The position numbers and the translations under genes are program-made. Of a stretch of 64,000 nt of DNA, positions 26,672 through 35,671 are shown in pieces. Every line of letters begins with the position of its first letter. The stretch's first letter is position 1. Where the stretch lies: positions 124,001 through 188,000 of the forward strand of contig NZ_JBPWQE010000001.1 in assembly GCF_051811025.1 (NCBI RefSeq), written 5' to 3'. Below the pieces are notes generated by a model. The model made no database searches and was not told where the DNA came from. It was given only the letters and a program-made list of their open reading frames with translations. The stretch comes from Tardiphaga sp051811025 (lineage in GTDB: Bacteria; Pseudomonadota; Alphaproteobacteria; Rhizobiales; Xanthobacteraceae).

Positions 26672-26954
26672 GGCGAAAATCCTCTGTCATCCCCGCAGCT
26701 AAAAGGCGAAGAGCCCAAAGCCGGGCAGGGGTTCAAAATCACGTCCATTTCAGGAGTGGCGGACGTATAGGGGGCTTGGCCACGGCCGTCAAGATATCCG
26801 GGCCGTGAAAGTCGCGGCAAAACCGGCAAAAACCGCCATTTGCGGGCGCTGTATAACCCGTCCCGTCGGCGGAAACCACATGGAAATCAACGCGGTTCCC
26901 ATCATATAAACGACGTATTCGGGCTGGAAACACAGCTTCCAGCCCCGATATGCG

Positions 26955-28013
26955 ATGCGACCCCGCGCCCCGCGCGTGGGATTGCCCGACCAGGTGATGC
27001 CCCAAGTGAATTCCCAGGCGAGTTCCACTGTGAGCCCCCGAGTGAGCCCTCAAGCGACCTATTCTGCGCTCCTTCCGGCGATAGCCGCTCGGGCGGCAGG
27101 CCGGATGGCGCGCGCGGCCGGACCACGCGCGATTATCGCCGCGGGTCTCTTGCTGGCGCTGCCGGTGGTGATGTCCGGCGCCGCGCGGGCGCAAACGCCG
27201 GCTGCGGCTCCGGTGCAGCCCTCCCTTCAGGCGCCTGCGCAGGCGGTGACCCTCGGCGGCAAGCTGGAGGCTAAATATGAAGCCAGCCTCGCCGGCATCG
27301 CGGTCGGCAAGGGCCATTGGGCCATCGACATCAATGACGACCAGTATTCCGCGACGGCCAGTGGCGGCACCGCCGGTCTGCTGAAAGCCTTTGCCGGCGG
27401 TGCCGGCTCCGGCCAGTCCACCGGCCGCGTGGTCGCGGGCGCGCTGGTGCCGTCGAATTATCAGGCCGTCACCACTTCCGCGAAGAAGTCCGAGACGATC
27501 AAGATGCTGATCACGCCGGGCTATGTAAAAGAGTATTCCATCGAGCCGGAGCCGCCGCTCGATCCCGAGAAGATTCCGATCACCGATGCGCATCGGCGGG
27601 GTGTGATCGATCCGATGACCGGCTCGCTGCTGCGCGTCGCCGGGTCAGGCGAATTGCTGACGCCGGATTCCTGCCGCACCGGCACGTCGATCTTCGACGG
27701 CCGCATGCGCTACGATCTCAAGCTCGACTACAAGCGCATGGAAAATGTGAAGGCCGAAAAGGGCTATCACGGTCCGGCGATTGTCTGCGCCGTCTATTTC
27801 ACGCCGATCGCCGGCTATGTGCCCGACCGCGCCGCCATCAAATATCTTGCCGCCCAGCGCAATATCGAAGTGACGCTGGTGCCGATCGCCGGAACCCGCG
27901 TGCTGGTGCCGTATCGCATGACAGTGCCGACCCCGCTCGGCGTCGCCATGCTGGAAGCGACCGAATTCGTCACCACCCCCGCGCCGGCCAAGGCCGTGGC
28001 GAAGACGAACTAG
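26955..28013 (+). CDS. DUF3108 domain-containing secreted protein
   Basis: Up to 352 residues. A hydrophobic signal segment (IIAAGLLLALPVVMSGAARAQ) is followed by a DUF3108 domain, a lipocalin-like periplasmic beta-barrel fold: YEASLAGIAVGKGHWAIDI, VPSNYQAVTTS, and DGRMRYDLKLDYKRMENV. Function unknown; related proteins are predicted to act in the envelope. The start is uncertain. ATG 26955 gives a ~60-residue N-terminal extension before the signal core, ATG 26997 a shorter one, and ATG 27102 gives an ordinary signal peptide and may be the real start. It neighbours rpmB in the opposite orientation. Confidence 0.83.
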   Translation: MRPRAPRVGLPDQVMPQVNSQASSTVSPRVSPQATYSALLPAIAARAAGRMARAAGPRAIIAAGLLLALPVVMSGAARAQTPAAAPVQPSLQAPAQAVTLGGKLEAKYEASLAGIAVGKGHWAIDINDDQYSATASGGTAGLLKAFAGGAGSGQSTGRVVAGALVPSNYQAVTTSAKKSETIKMLITPGYVKEYSIEPEPPLDPEKIPITDAHRRGVIDPMTGSLLRVAGSGELLTPDSCRTGTSIFDGRMRYDLKLDYKRMENVKAEKGYHGPAIVCAVYFTPIAGYVPDRAAIKYLAAQRNIEVTLVPIAGTRVLVPYRMTVPTPLGVAMLEATEFVTTPAPAKAVAKTN

Positions 28014-28436
28014 AGGGAACGGGCGCTGCGGAATCGCCGTGGAACGGCGCGTTTGCCGCCGCCGGAGTGCCGCAACATGGCCGCAAGACCGGATGCCAAT
28101 TGAGGGCCGTTTTCGCCGGTTTTCCTGCGACTTTCCTGCAGCAAAGCTGCAGCATTCTTGCGACAGGGCGCTTGACTCACAGCCGGTTCGGAGTCCGTGC
28201 GCTGTTCATAACTTGAGAGATTTATCGGCCCTTGTTGCGCTGTCACAAACTTGATCTAGTCAGTTTTGTTGGACGTCAGCGCGAGATGTTGGGGTGATGC
28301 GGCCGGGGAGGTGCCGAGTCACCGATTCGGGCCGCTTTCGTTCCGGACTCGTTCCAAACCATCAAAAAGCGCGGCTCTGAAGCGTCGTAACCTGTCTCCA
28401 TCTTGACAGTCGGCGACGCGGAAATATCTGAAAAAC
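28014..28436. other. Intergenic region before the SUV3-like helicase gene
   Basis: About 420 bases. Short G/C-rich direct and inverted patches are present (GCTGCAG around the repeated CCTGCAGCAAAGCTGCAGC), but no clear terminator, promoter pair or RNA gene. I see nothing that supports a gene. Confidence 0.35.
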
Positions 28437-31400
28437 ATGGCCTTTTCGTCTTCTCCGCCCACGCTGTCCAACGGCAGGGCCCCCGGCGCCGGCGTCACCG
28501 CGGTGCTCGGCCCCACCAATACCGGCAAGACTCATCTCGCCATCGAGCGCATGCTCGCGCATTCGTCCGGGATTATCGGCCTGCCGCTGCGGCTCTTGGC
28601 GCGCGAGGTCTATAACAAGATCGTCGACCGCGTCGGACCACAAGCTGTTGCGCTGATCACCGGCGAAGAGAAAATCAAACCGGCCAAGCCGCGCTACTGG
28701 GTCTCCACCGTCGAGGCGATGCCCAGGGATCTCGACGTGTCGTTTCTGGCCGTCGACGAGATCCAGATCGCTGCAGATCTGGAGCGCGGCCATGTTTTCA
28801 CCGACCGCATCCTGCATCGCCGCGGCCGCGACGAAACGCTGCTTTTGGGCGCCGCCACCATGCGCCCGATCATCGAGCGCCTGCTGCCCGGCGCCAGCAT
28901 CGTGACGCGGCCACGGCTGTCGCATCTGGAATTTGCCGGCGATCGCAAGATCACGCGGCAGCCGCGCAGGACAGCGATTGTCGCGTTTTCCGCCGATGAA
29001 GTTTATGCGATTGCCGAACTCATCAAGCGCCAGCACGGCGGCGCTGCAGTCGTATTGGGCTCGCTGTCCCCGCGCACCCGCAACGCGCAGGTCGCGATGT
29101 TCCAGAATGGTGACGTTGACTACCTAGTGGCAACCGACGCGGTCGGAATGGGCCTCAATCTCGACGTCGACCACGTCGCCTTTGCCTCAGACCGTAAATA
29201 TGACGGCTATCAATTCCGCCGCCTGACGCCATCGGAATTCGCCCAGATCGCGGGCCGCGCCGGCCGCGCCACGCGCAACGGTACCTTCGGCACCACCGGC
29301 CGCTGCGAACCATTCGAGCCCGAACTCGTCAATCAGCTGCAGAACCACATCTTCGAACCGGTGAAGGTGCTGCAGTGGCGCAATTCGAAGCTGGATTTCT
29401 CCTCGATCGCCTCGCTGCAGGTGTCATTGGCTCAAACGCCGCGCCACGAGGCGCTGACGCGCGCGCCGATCGCCGAGGACCTTCGCGTGCTCGATCATAC
29501 CGCGCGCGACATCGATGTGCGCGACAGGGCCCAGGGCAAGGATGCGGTGGAGAAGCTGTGGGACGCCTGCCAGATCCCCGATTATCGCCGCATCGCGCCT
29601 GCTGCACACGCAGAGCTGGTAGTCACCATTTTCAACTTCCTGATGCAGCGTGGGCGCATTCCAGATGCCTGGTTTGGTGCCCAGATCGCGCAAGCAGACC
29701 GAACTGATGGCGATATCGACACATTATCGGGCCGAATCGCGCAAATCCGGACCTGGACATTCCTCGCAAATCGTCCGGATTGGCTCTCAGATCCGGATCA
29801 TTGGCAGGGAATTTCGCGCGAATTGGAAAATAAACTGTCAGATGCCCTTCATGAGAGGCTCACTGAGCGTTTCGTTGATCGTCGTACCAGTGTATTGATG
29901 CGCCGCTTGCGGGAAAACACGATGCTGAATACTGAAATTGGTAAGACGGGCGAAGTGATCGTAGAGGGCCATGTGATTGGCCGTCTCGACGGATTTACAT
30001 TTTTGCCCGATGCGGCCGAGGCTGGCTCGGATGCGAAGGCGTTGCAGGCCACGGCGCTGAAGGCGCTGGCCGGCGAGATCGACGCGCGCGCCGAGAAACT
30101 CGGCAACGCGCCGGACGATCAGTTCGTGCTCGCCTCCGACGGCACCATGCGCTGGACCGGTGACGCGGTGGCCCGTCTGGTCGCAGCCGACGATGCGTTG
30201 CATCCCCGTCTCCGTATCATCGCCGACGAGCGCCTCTCCGGCGCGCCGCGCGATGCGGTTCAGGCCCGTCTCGATCTCTGGCTGAAGACGCATATCGAGA
30301 AGCTGCTCGGGCCGCTGTTCGATCTCACTAAGGCTGAAGACATCACCGGTATCGCGCGTGGCATCGCGTTCCAGCTCACTGAAGCGCTGGGCGTGCTCGA
30401 GCGGCAGAAGATCGCGACCGAGATGAAGGATCTCGATCAGCCGTCGCGCGCCGTGTTGCGCAAATACGGTGTCCGCTTCGGCGCCTATCACATTTATATC
30501 CCTGGCCTGCTGAAGCCTGCGGGGCGTTCGCTCGCGGCGCTGCTCTGGGCATTGAAGCAGGACAATGTCGACATGTCGGCGCTGTCGAGCGCACAGCATC
30601 TCGCAGGGTCGGGTCGTACATCCTTCCCGGTCGACAAGCTGCTCGATCGCGATGCCTATCGCGTGCTGGGCTATCGCCAGTGCGGCGAGCGCGCCGTGCG
30701 TGTCGATATTCTGGAGCGTCTGGCCGATCTGATCCGTCCCGCGCTGGCGTGGCGTGAAGCGTCGCCGGGCGAGAAGCCCGCTGGTGCCTTTGATGGCCGC
30801 CACTTCGTGGTGACGCAGGCGATGACCTCGCTCACCGGTTCGGCCGGCGAAGATTTCGCCTCGATCCTGCGTGCCCTGGGCTATCGCATGGAGAAGAAGG
30901 CGCCGCTGCCGCCGGCACCGCCGAAGCCGGTTGCTGCGACGACGCCGATCGAGCCCAAAGCTGAAGACAAGGCGAGCGACGAGACGGCTGATCAGCCCGA
31001 TGCTACGGCCGGGTTCGCCGAGTCCGATACGCCCGGTGAAGACACCGTCGTCGCAGTGGAGTCTGCTGCTGAAGCGGCCGAGACGGCTGATGTCGCACCT
31101 GCCGAGGTTGCGACCGAAGCGGCCCCGGCCGAGGAAGCTGCAGCCGTGCCGTCGGCATCGCTGTTGCCCGAAGTGTCGCTGGTGTCTCCGGTCGAGACGG
31201 AAGCTGCTCCCGTTGAGGAGGCTGCATCTGAAGCGGCTGCACCTGTCGAAGCGCAGTCAGATTCTGCTACGGCCGTCGCCGAGACCGAGACTGCTGCGGT
31301 AGGTGATGCGGCCGTGCCCGCTGAAGGCGAAGCCGCCGCGGCTCCTGCCGTCGCTGCCGAGCCCGAGCTGGTCGAAGTCTGGCGCCCCGGTGGCCGTTCG

Positions 31401-31892
31401 GAAGAACGCCGTCCGCCGCGTCACGATCGCAACCGTCATCACCGCTCCAACAACGCCGCGCAAGGTGCTGCCCAGGGGGCTCCCGCCGAAGGCGCTGTCG
31501 CCGATGGCGAGAAGCGCGAGCGGCAGGACCGTGGCGGCCAGGGCCGCCGCGATCGCAACAACAACGAGTTCCGCCGTCCGCGCAGCGATGCGCCGGCCGC
31601 CACGGCTTCCGCCGAAGGCGCCCCGAACCGTGGCAATCGCGGTAACCGCGACAACAAGCCGGGGGAGGGTGGCCGTCCGCCGCGCGAGCGCGAACGCTTC
31701 CAGGGCAAGGGCAAAGGCGGTTTCAAGGGCGGCGACAAGGGCCGCGAGGGCCGTGGCAACGACCGCGGCGGTGCAACCCGCCCGTTCGCCACATCGGCCG
31801 CACCGCGCGAACGGGACCGTCCGATCGATCCGAACTCCCCCTTCGCGAAACTCGCCGCGCTCAAGGAACAGCTCAGCGGCCGCAAGGATTGA
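28437..31892 (+). CDS. SUV3-like superfamily 2 RNA helicase with long disordered C-terminal tail
   Basis: 1151 residues. Helicase core: Walker A LGPTNTGKTHLA at ~24-35, the DEIQ box (AVDEIQIAADLERGH) near 105, and motif VI region FAQIAGRAGRAT near 265. This order and the GPTNTGKT motif match mitochondrial SUV3/bacterial homologues that unwind RNA for decay. A helical C-domain extends to ~810. The remaining ~340 residues are Ala/Glu/Pro-rich, then Arg/Gly/Asn-rich and RGG-like, ending with a conserved-looking PFAKLAALKEQL. The Arg/Gly tail is probably RNA binding. It heads a string with the S4 protein, FdxA and CarD. A stretch around 29640-30010 is richer in A/T at silent positions than the rest. 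Confidence 0.93.
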   Translation: MAFSSSPPTLSNGRAPGAGVTAVLGPTNTGKTHLAIERMLAHSSGIIGLPLRLLAREVYNKIVDRVGPQAVALITGEEKIKPAKPRYWVSTVEAMPRDLDVSFLAVDEIQIAADLERGHVFTDRILHRRGRDETLLLGAATMRPIIERLLPGASIVTRPRLSHLEFAGDRKITRQPRRTAIVAFSADEVYAIAELIKRQHGGAAVVLGSLSPRTRNAQVAMFQNGDVDYLVATDAVGMGLNLDVDHVAFASDRKYDGYQFRRLTPSEFAQIAGRAGRATRNGTFGTTGRCEPFEPELVNQLQNHIFEPVKVLQWRNSKLDFSSIASLQVSLAQTPRHEALTRAPIAEDLRVLDHTARDIDVRDRAQGKDAVEKLWDACQIPDYRRIAPAAHAELVVTIFNFLMQRGRIPDAWFGAQIAQADRTDGDIDTLSGRIAQIRTWTFLANRPDWLSDPDHWQGISRELENKLSDALHERLTERFVDRRTSVLMRRLRENTMLNTEIGKTGEVIVEGHVIGRLDGFTFLPDAAEAGSDAKALQATALKALAGEIDARAEKLGNAPDDQFVLASDGTMRWTGDAVARLVAADDALHPRLRIIADERLSGAPRDAVQARLDLWLKTHIEKLLGPLFDLTKAEDITGIARGIAFQLTEALGVLERQKIATEMKDLDQPSRAVLRKYGVRFGAYHIYIPGLLKPAGRSLAALLWALKQDNVDMSALSSAQHLAGSGRTSFPVDKLLDRDAYRVLGYRQCGERAVRVDILERLADLIRPALAWREASPGEKPAGAFDGRHFVVTQAMTSLTGSAGEDFASILRALGYRMEKKAPLPPAPPKPVAATTPIEPKAEDKASDETADQPDATAGFAESDTPGEDTVVAVESAAEAAETADVAPAEVATEAAPAEEAAAVPSASLLPEVSLVSPVETEAAPVEEAASEAAAPVEAQSDSATAVAETETAAVGDAAVPAEGEAAAAPAVAAEPELVEVWRPGGRSEERRPPRHDRNRHHRSNNAAQGAAQGAPAEGAVADGEKRERQDRGGQGRRDRNNNEFRRPRSDAPAATASAEGAPNRGNRGNRDNKPGEGGRPPRERERFQGKGKGGFKGGDKGREGRGNDRGGATRPFATSAAPRERDRPIDPNSPFAKLAALKEQLSGRKD

Positions 31893-31928
31893 TGCAGGTC
31901 ATGTGAGGCGGCGCCGTGCCGCCATTTG

Positions 31929-32210
31929 ATGGTGTGTCGGTTGGAGCGCCAGCGTCTCGATAAATGGCTGTGGCACGCGCGGGTAGTCAAAGCCCGCACC
32001 AGTGCCGCTGCGCTGGTGGAAAGCGGCAAGGTTCGCATCAATGGCACGCGCGAGAAATCGCCTGGCCACGGTGTGAAGATCGGCGACGTGCTCACGGTGG
32101 CGCTGGACCGCACCGTGCGGGTGATGAAGGTCGAGGGCTTCTCGGAACGGCGCGGCGATGCCACTGCAGCGCGCGTGCTCTATACCGATTTGCAACACCT
32201 TCCGGGGTAA
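31929..32210 (+). CDS. S4-domain RNA-binding protein (Hsp15-like)
   Basis: A 93-residue protein with an N-terminal S4 RNA-binding domain: RQRLDKWLWHARVVKARTSA, then GKVRINGTREKSPGHGVKIG and DVLTVALDR. The pattern matches the Hsp15/YlmH-like S4 family, which binds stalled 50S or structured RNA. It begins 37 bases after the helicase stop, so co-transcription and a shared RNA-surveillance role are plausible. ATG 31929 is preferred over the TTG immediately upstream. Confidence 0.92.
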   Translation: MVCRLERQRLDKWLWHARVVKARTSAAALVESGKVRINGTREKSPGHGVKIGDVLTVALDRTVRVMKVEGFSERRGDATAARVLYTDLQHLPG

Positions 32211-32361
32211 CTATCTAGGCCAGACGCCGCGTCCAATGATGGTTTCGTGGCAGGCTTTTCCCTTGGTCGAAATGCCTTGACCCATGCCGGCTGCATCCCT
32301 TGCGGCAGCGGGGTTGGTGCGCTACGCAAACACTGAATATCGATCGTTTCCGGAGTTCTGG

Positions 32362-32700
32362 ATGACTTACGTCGTCACCGACAATTGCATCAAATGTAAA
32401 TACACCGACTGCGTCGAAGTGTGTCCCGTGGACTGCTTCTACGAGGGTGAAAACATGCTGGTCATCCATCCGGACGAATGCATCGATTGTGGTGTCTGCG
32501 AGCCAGAATGCCCGGCGGACGCGATTAAGCCTGATACCGAAGGCAACATCGAGAAGTGGCTGCAGGTCAATCTGGAACACGCTAAGAAGTGGCCGAACAT
32601 CACCCAGAAGATCGACGAGTTGCCTGAAGCCAAGGAATTCGACGGTCAGGAAGGCAAGTACGAGAAGTATTTCTCGGCGGCACCTGGCAAGGGCGACTGA
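32362..32700 (+). CDS. fdxA: Ferredoxin FdxA (seven-iron type)
   Basis: A 112-residue ferredoxin. The N-terminal cluster ligands are DNCIKCKYTDCVEVCPVDCF and CIDCGVCEPECPADAI, giving one 3Fe-4S and one 4Fe-4S cluster as in Azotobacter-type 7Fe ferredoxins. A C-terminal extension (EKWLQVNLEHAKKWPNIT and on) is standard for alphaproteobacterial FdxA. It acts as a soluble low-potential electron carrier. ATG 32362 follows CGGAGTTCTGG; upstream in-frame codons are not supported by an SD. It sits in the conserved helicase - S4 - fdxA - carD order. Confidence 0.96.
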   Translation: MTYVVTDNCIKCKYTDCVEVCPVDCFYEGENMLVIHPDECIDCGVCEPECPADAIKPDTEGNIEKWLQVNLEHAKKWPNITQKIDELPEAKEFDGQEGKYEKYFSAAPGKGD

Positions 32701-32826
32701 GTTTTCCGGCACGCCGATCAATTAATGATTTGTGTTATCCCGGTACCTGTGACCACGCGAAATTTACCCTAGCCCCGATTATGCTCCGGAAGCGGCCGCC
32801 AGGCGGCCGCGATAGGGCATAAATCA

Positions 32827-32854
32827 TTGATTTTTGCGGGAAATGTGCTATAAT
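32827..32854 (+). promoter_or_regulatory. Consensus housekeeping promoter of carD
   Basis: -35 TTGATT (32827-32832), a 16-base spacer, then a perfect -10 TATAAT (32849-32854). The expected transcript would start near 32861. It is followed by the SD AAGAGG at 32865-32870 and GTG at 32881, which supports the long form of CarD. Confidence 0.75.
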
Positions 32855-32880
32855 AGGCACAATTCAAGAGGCTGGACCGT

Positions 32881-34023
32881 GTGGTGCCGCTCGATATGGC
32901 TCTGCCAGGTTCCCGTTTAAACATCAAACAGGGGCGTGGCGGTTTCCACGCGCAGGCTGTGTCACAGAAAACGCGTAAAAAGAGTGTTTCCAAGGCTGCT
33001 GTTTCGAAGAAGGCTACTTCTTCGAAGGTTTTGGATCCGAAGGCTTCCAAGAAAACAACTGCGGCGAGCCGCGTTGTGAAGGGTCCTGCTGCGAAGAATT
33101 CTGTCACCAAAGGCCGTGCCCGGGCGCCTGTCAAGGACACCCGGACCGCCGCGAAGGCTGCGGCTGAAAAGTCCTCCAAAAATAAAAGAAGTGCAATGCC
33201 CAACAAGACTGCCAAACCTGCCCCGAAGGCTGCTGCTTCGAAGACCACTGCTGCCAAGCCTGCTGCGCCGAAACCGGCCGCGAAGGCCCCTGCTGCCGCT
33301 CCCGCTGTGAAGGCCGCTGCGCCGAAGGAAGTTGCCAAGGTTGCTGCGAAGCCGGTCGTTGCCAAACCGGTTGCCGCCAAGCTGGCGCCCGCTGCGGCCC
33401 CGCGCGCCGAAGAGCCGAAGAAGCCGCTGACCCAGCGTCAGGGCTTCAAGACCAACGAATTCGTGGTCTATCCGGCGCATGGTGTTGGCCAGATCCTCGC
33501 CATCGAGGAACAGGAAATTGCAGGCGCCAGGCTTGAACTCTTCGTGATCAATTTCATGAAGGACAAGATGACCCTGCGCGTTCCGACTGCAAAGGTCATG
33601 AATGTCGGCATGCGCAAGCTGTCGGAGCCGGCGCTGGTCAAGCGTGCGCTGGAGACACTGAAGGGCCGCGCCCGCATCAAGCGCACCATGTGGTCGCGCC
33701 GTGCACAGGAATACGAAGCGAAGATCAATTCGGGCGATATCGTTGCCATCGCCGAAGTGGTCCGCGATCTGTTCCGCTCCGACTCGCAGCCCGAGCAATC
33801 CTACAGCGAACGTCAGCTGTATGAAGCTGCCCTCGATCGTCTGTCGCGCGAAATCGCCGTGGTTCAGCACGTCACCGAGACCGAAGCGGTCAAGGAGATC
33901 GAAGGCCAGCTCGCCAAGAGCCCGCGCCGTGGCGCGAAGGCTGAGGCAGGCGCCGAAGCCAGTGCTGACGATGCCGACAGCGATGGTGACGATGATGTCG
34001 CCGCCGCGGACGAGGCTGCATAA
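32881..34023 (+). CDS. carD: CarD family transcription factor with histone H1-like N-terminal extension
   Basis: 380 residues in the long form. The first ~175 residues are Lys/Ala/Pro-rich repeats of the AAKPAAPKPAAK type, resembling histone H1 or bacterial HU tails. The CarD/CdnL domain follows: QGFKTNEFVVYPAHGVGQIL, EEQEIAGARLELFVINFMKD, then a helical bundle with WSRRAQEYEAKINSGD. The C-terminus is acidic. CarD binds the RNA polymerase beta subunit and stabilises promoter open complexes. Choice of start: GTG 32881 has a consensus promoter and AAGAGG upstream. ATG 33196 (MPNKTAKPAPK) follows AAAAGAAG and would give a ~275-residue form, so two products are possible. A terminator follows. Confidence 0.92.
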   Translation: MVPLDMALPGSRLNIKQGRGGFHAQAVSQKTRKKSVSKAAVSKKATSSKVLDPKASKKTTAASRVVKGPAAKNSVTKGRARAPVKDTRTAAKAAAEKSSKNKRSAMPNKTAKPAPKAAASKTTAAKPAAPKPAAKAPAAAPAVKAAAPKEVAKVAAKPVVAKPVAAKLAPAAAPRAEEPKKPLTQRQGFKTNEFVVYPAHGVGQILAIEEQEIAGARLELFVINFMKDKMTLRVPTAKVMNVGMRKLSEPALVKRALETLKGRARIKRTMWSRRAQEYEAKINSGDIVAIAEVVRDLFRSDSQPEQSYSERQLYEAALDRLSREIAVVQHVTETEAVKEIEGQLAKSPRRGAKAEAGAEASADDADSDGDDDVAAADEAA

Positions 34024-34046
34024 GCAGCATCTCGCAAGTTGAATAC

Positions 34047-34080
34047 GAAAAGCCCGGCCGAGAGGCCGGGCTTTTTTGTT
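34047..34080 (+). terminator. Terminator after carD
   Basis: A stem AAGCCCGGCC / GGCCGGGCTT with a short loop and a six-base T-run, 23 bases after the carD stop. Confidence 0.92.
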
Positions 34081-34106
34081 GTCGATGAGCAGTAACTGGA
34101 TGGATC

Positions 34107-35639
34107 TCAATCCACCACGATCTTGACGCGGTCGCGGGCTTTCACGCTGGCGTTGTTCTCAAGCCCGTTCAACACGCGGAAGCGCTCCAGCGGACGATCG
34201 ATGCCGCTCATGCGATGCGACAGTGACTCCACGGTATCTCCGGGCTGCACGGTAATCACCTTGATGCGCAGCGGACGGGCGGCCTGAATCTCGGCCAGCG
34301 TCAGGCGGCGGAACGAGTTGACGGTCTCGCGGGCGTTGCGTTCACTCTCGGTGCTCTTCTGCTTGGCAGCGAAGATGAAGCGGTAGACGTCGCTGCCGAA
34401 GCGCAACGCGTAAACACGGAATTGCCACTGGTCGCCGCGCGCGATGGCGGACGCTGCGGGGAAGCCGTTGATGGTCAGCTCTTCCGTGGTGGCCTTGTCG
34501 ACATTCTCCATCCATCCGGAATTGAGATAGTCGCTCAGCGTCTGTTCGGACGGTACGCGTACCACGTCGAAGCGCATGGCCTGATTGCCGCCCTCGCGCA
34601 CACCGATCACCGCCTGCGCCGTATTGTCGAGGGTGAAGGCCTCTGGCGCCTGGAAGGTGAAGCCGAGCTTGGGATGCAGGAAGCGGCGGCCGCGCACGAA
34701 ACCTTCGCTCGGATCCTCGCCATAGACGATGCCGTCGATGGCCGTGAGATAGGTCTCGCGATCGCGCTCGCCACCGTCGGGCGAGGAATATTGCCGCGCA
34801 TTGGCCTGCGCATTCTGCACGCGCTCGGGCGTCGCCGGATGCGACGACAGGAAGTCCTGTGCGCGCGGATCGAGCGGTGTGCGGCTGGCCTTCAGCGCCG
34901 CGTTACGCTCCATCGCCGCGAGAAAACGCGACGCGCCATAGGGATCGAACTTTGCGCGGGCCGAGATGCCTACGCCGATGCCATCGGCTTCGAATTCCTG
35001 CGCACGCGAGAAGCTCGCCATTGTCAGTTTGGATTTGGCGAGCGCGAGCGCAGTGAGATCGGGATCGCTGCCCATATCGGTGACGACGCGGGTGACGATC
35101 GAGGCCTGCCGTGCCTGCTCCTCGCGGATCGACGCGTGCTTGGCGAGCACATGCGCCATCTCGTGCGACAGCACCGATGAAATCTCGGATGTATCGCTGG
35201 CCAGCGCGATCAGGCCGCGCGTGACATAGAGCTGTCCGGTCGGTAGGGCGAAGGCGTTGACGGCGCCCGAATTGAGGATCGTGACCTTGTAGGCCAGGTC
35301 CGGTCGCTCAGAGGCTGCGACCAGCCGATCGACGGTCTTGGTGATCAGTGCTTCCAGCCGCGGGTCATCATAGGCGCCGCCATAGGATGCGAGGATGCGC
35401 TCGTGTTCTTTCTCCGCGGCCGGGGTCTGCACCACGGCAGGCTTCGGCGGCTTGGCCGATACCGTTGGCTTGACCGACGAGGCGGCCTCGAACCGGCTGG
35501 CATCGCCGCAGGCCGATAGAGCGAGCGCAGCGCACAGCAGGGCCGGCGCAGCCCAAAGGCAGCGGCTCAAGCTGGTATGCCGTCCCACACCCGTCACGTC
35601 GTCCACTTTCTGCCCAAACAGCCCATTCGCCCAAATCAT
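34107..35639 (-). CDS. M48 family zinc metalloprotease lipoprotein with C-terminal LysM-like domain
   Basis: 510 residues. The signal segment (CLWAAPALLCAALALSAC) has a lipobox LSAC-GD with C44 as the lipidated residue. The M48 protease domain has the zinc motif SHEMAHVLAKH (HExxH) near residue 155 and the third-ligand region QEFEADGIG. A helical region with SSHPATPERV follows, then a stress-like beta domain and a terminal LysM-like module (VQPGDTVESLSHRM). It resembles BepA/YfgC-type envelope proteases that clear misassembled outer-membrane proteins. The start is ATG 35639; a GTG about 16 codons later gives a more ordinary signal peptide. Confidence 0.93.
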   Translation of the reverse strand: MIWANGLFGQKVDDVTGVGRHTSLSRCLWAAPALLCAALALSACGDASRFEAASSVKPTVSAKPPKPAVVQTPAAEKEHERILASYGGAYDDPRLEALITKTVDRLVAASERPDLAYKVTILNSGAVNAFALPTGQLYVTRGLIALASDTSEISSVLSHEMAHVLAKHASIREEQARQASIVTRVVTDMGSDPDLTALALAKSKLTMASFSRAQEFEADGIGVGISARAKFDPYGASRFLAAMERNAALKASRTPLDPRAQDFLSSHPATPERVQNAQANARQYSSPDGGERDRETYLTAIDGIVYGEDPSEGFVRGRRFLHPKLGFTFQAPEAFTLDNTAQAVIGVREGGNQAMRFDVVRVPSEQTLSDYLNSGWMENVDKATTEELTINGFPAASAIARGDQWQFRVYALRFGSDVYRFIFAAKQKSTESERNARETVNSFRRLTLAEIQAARPLRIKVITVQPGDTVESLSHRMSGIDRPLERFRVLNGLENNASVKARDRVKIVVD

Positions 35640-35671
35640 CTTCGCTCAAGCGATCTTGCTGCCCAAGTGGC

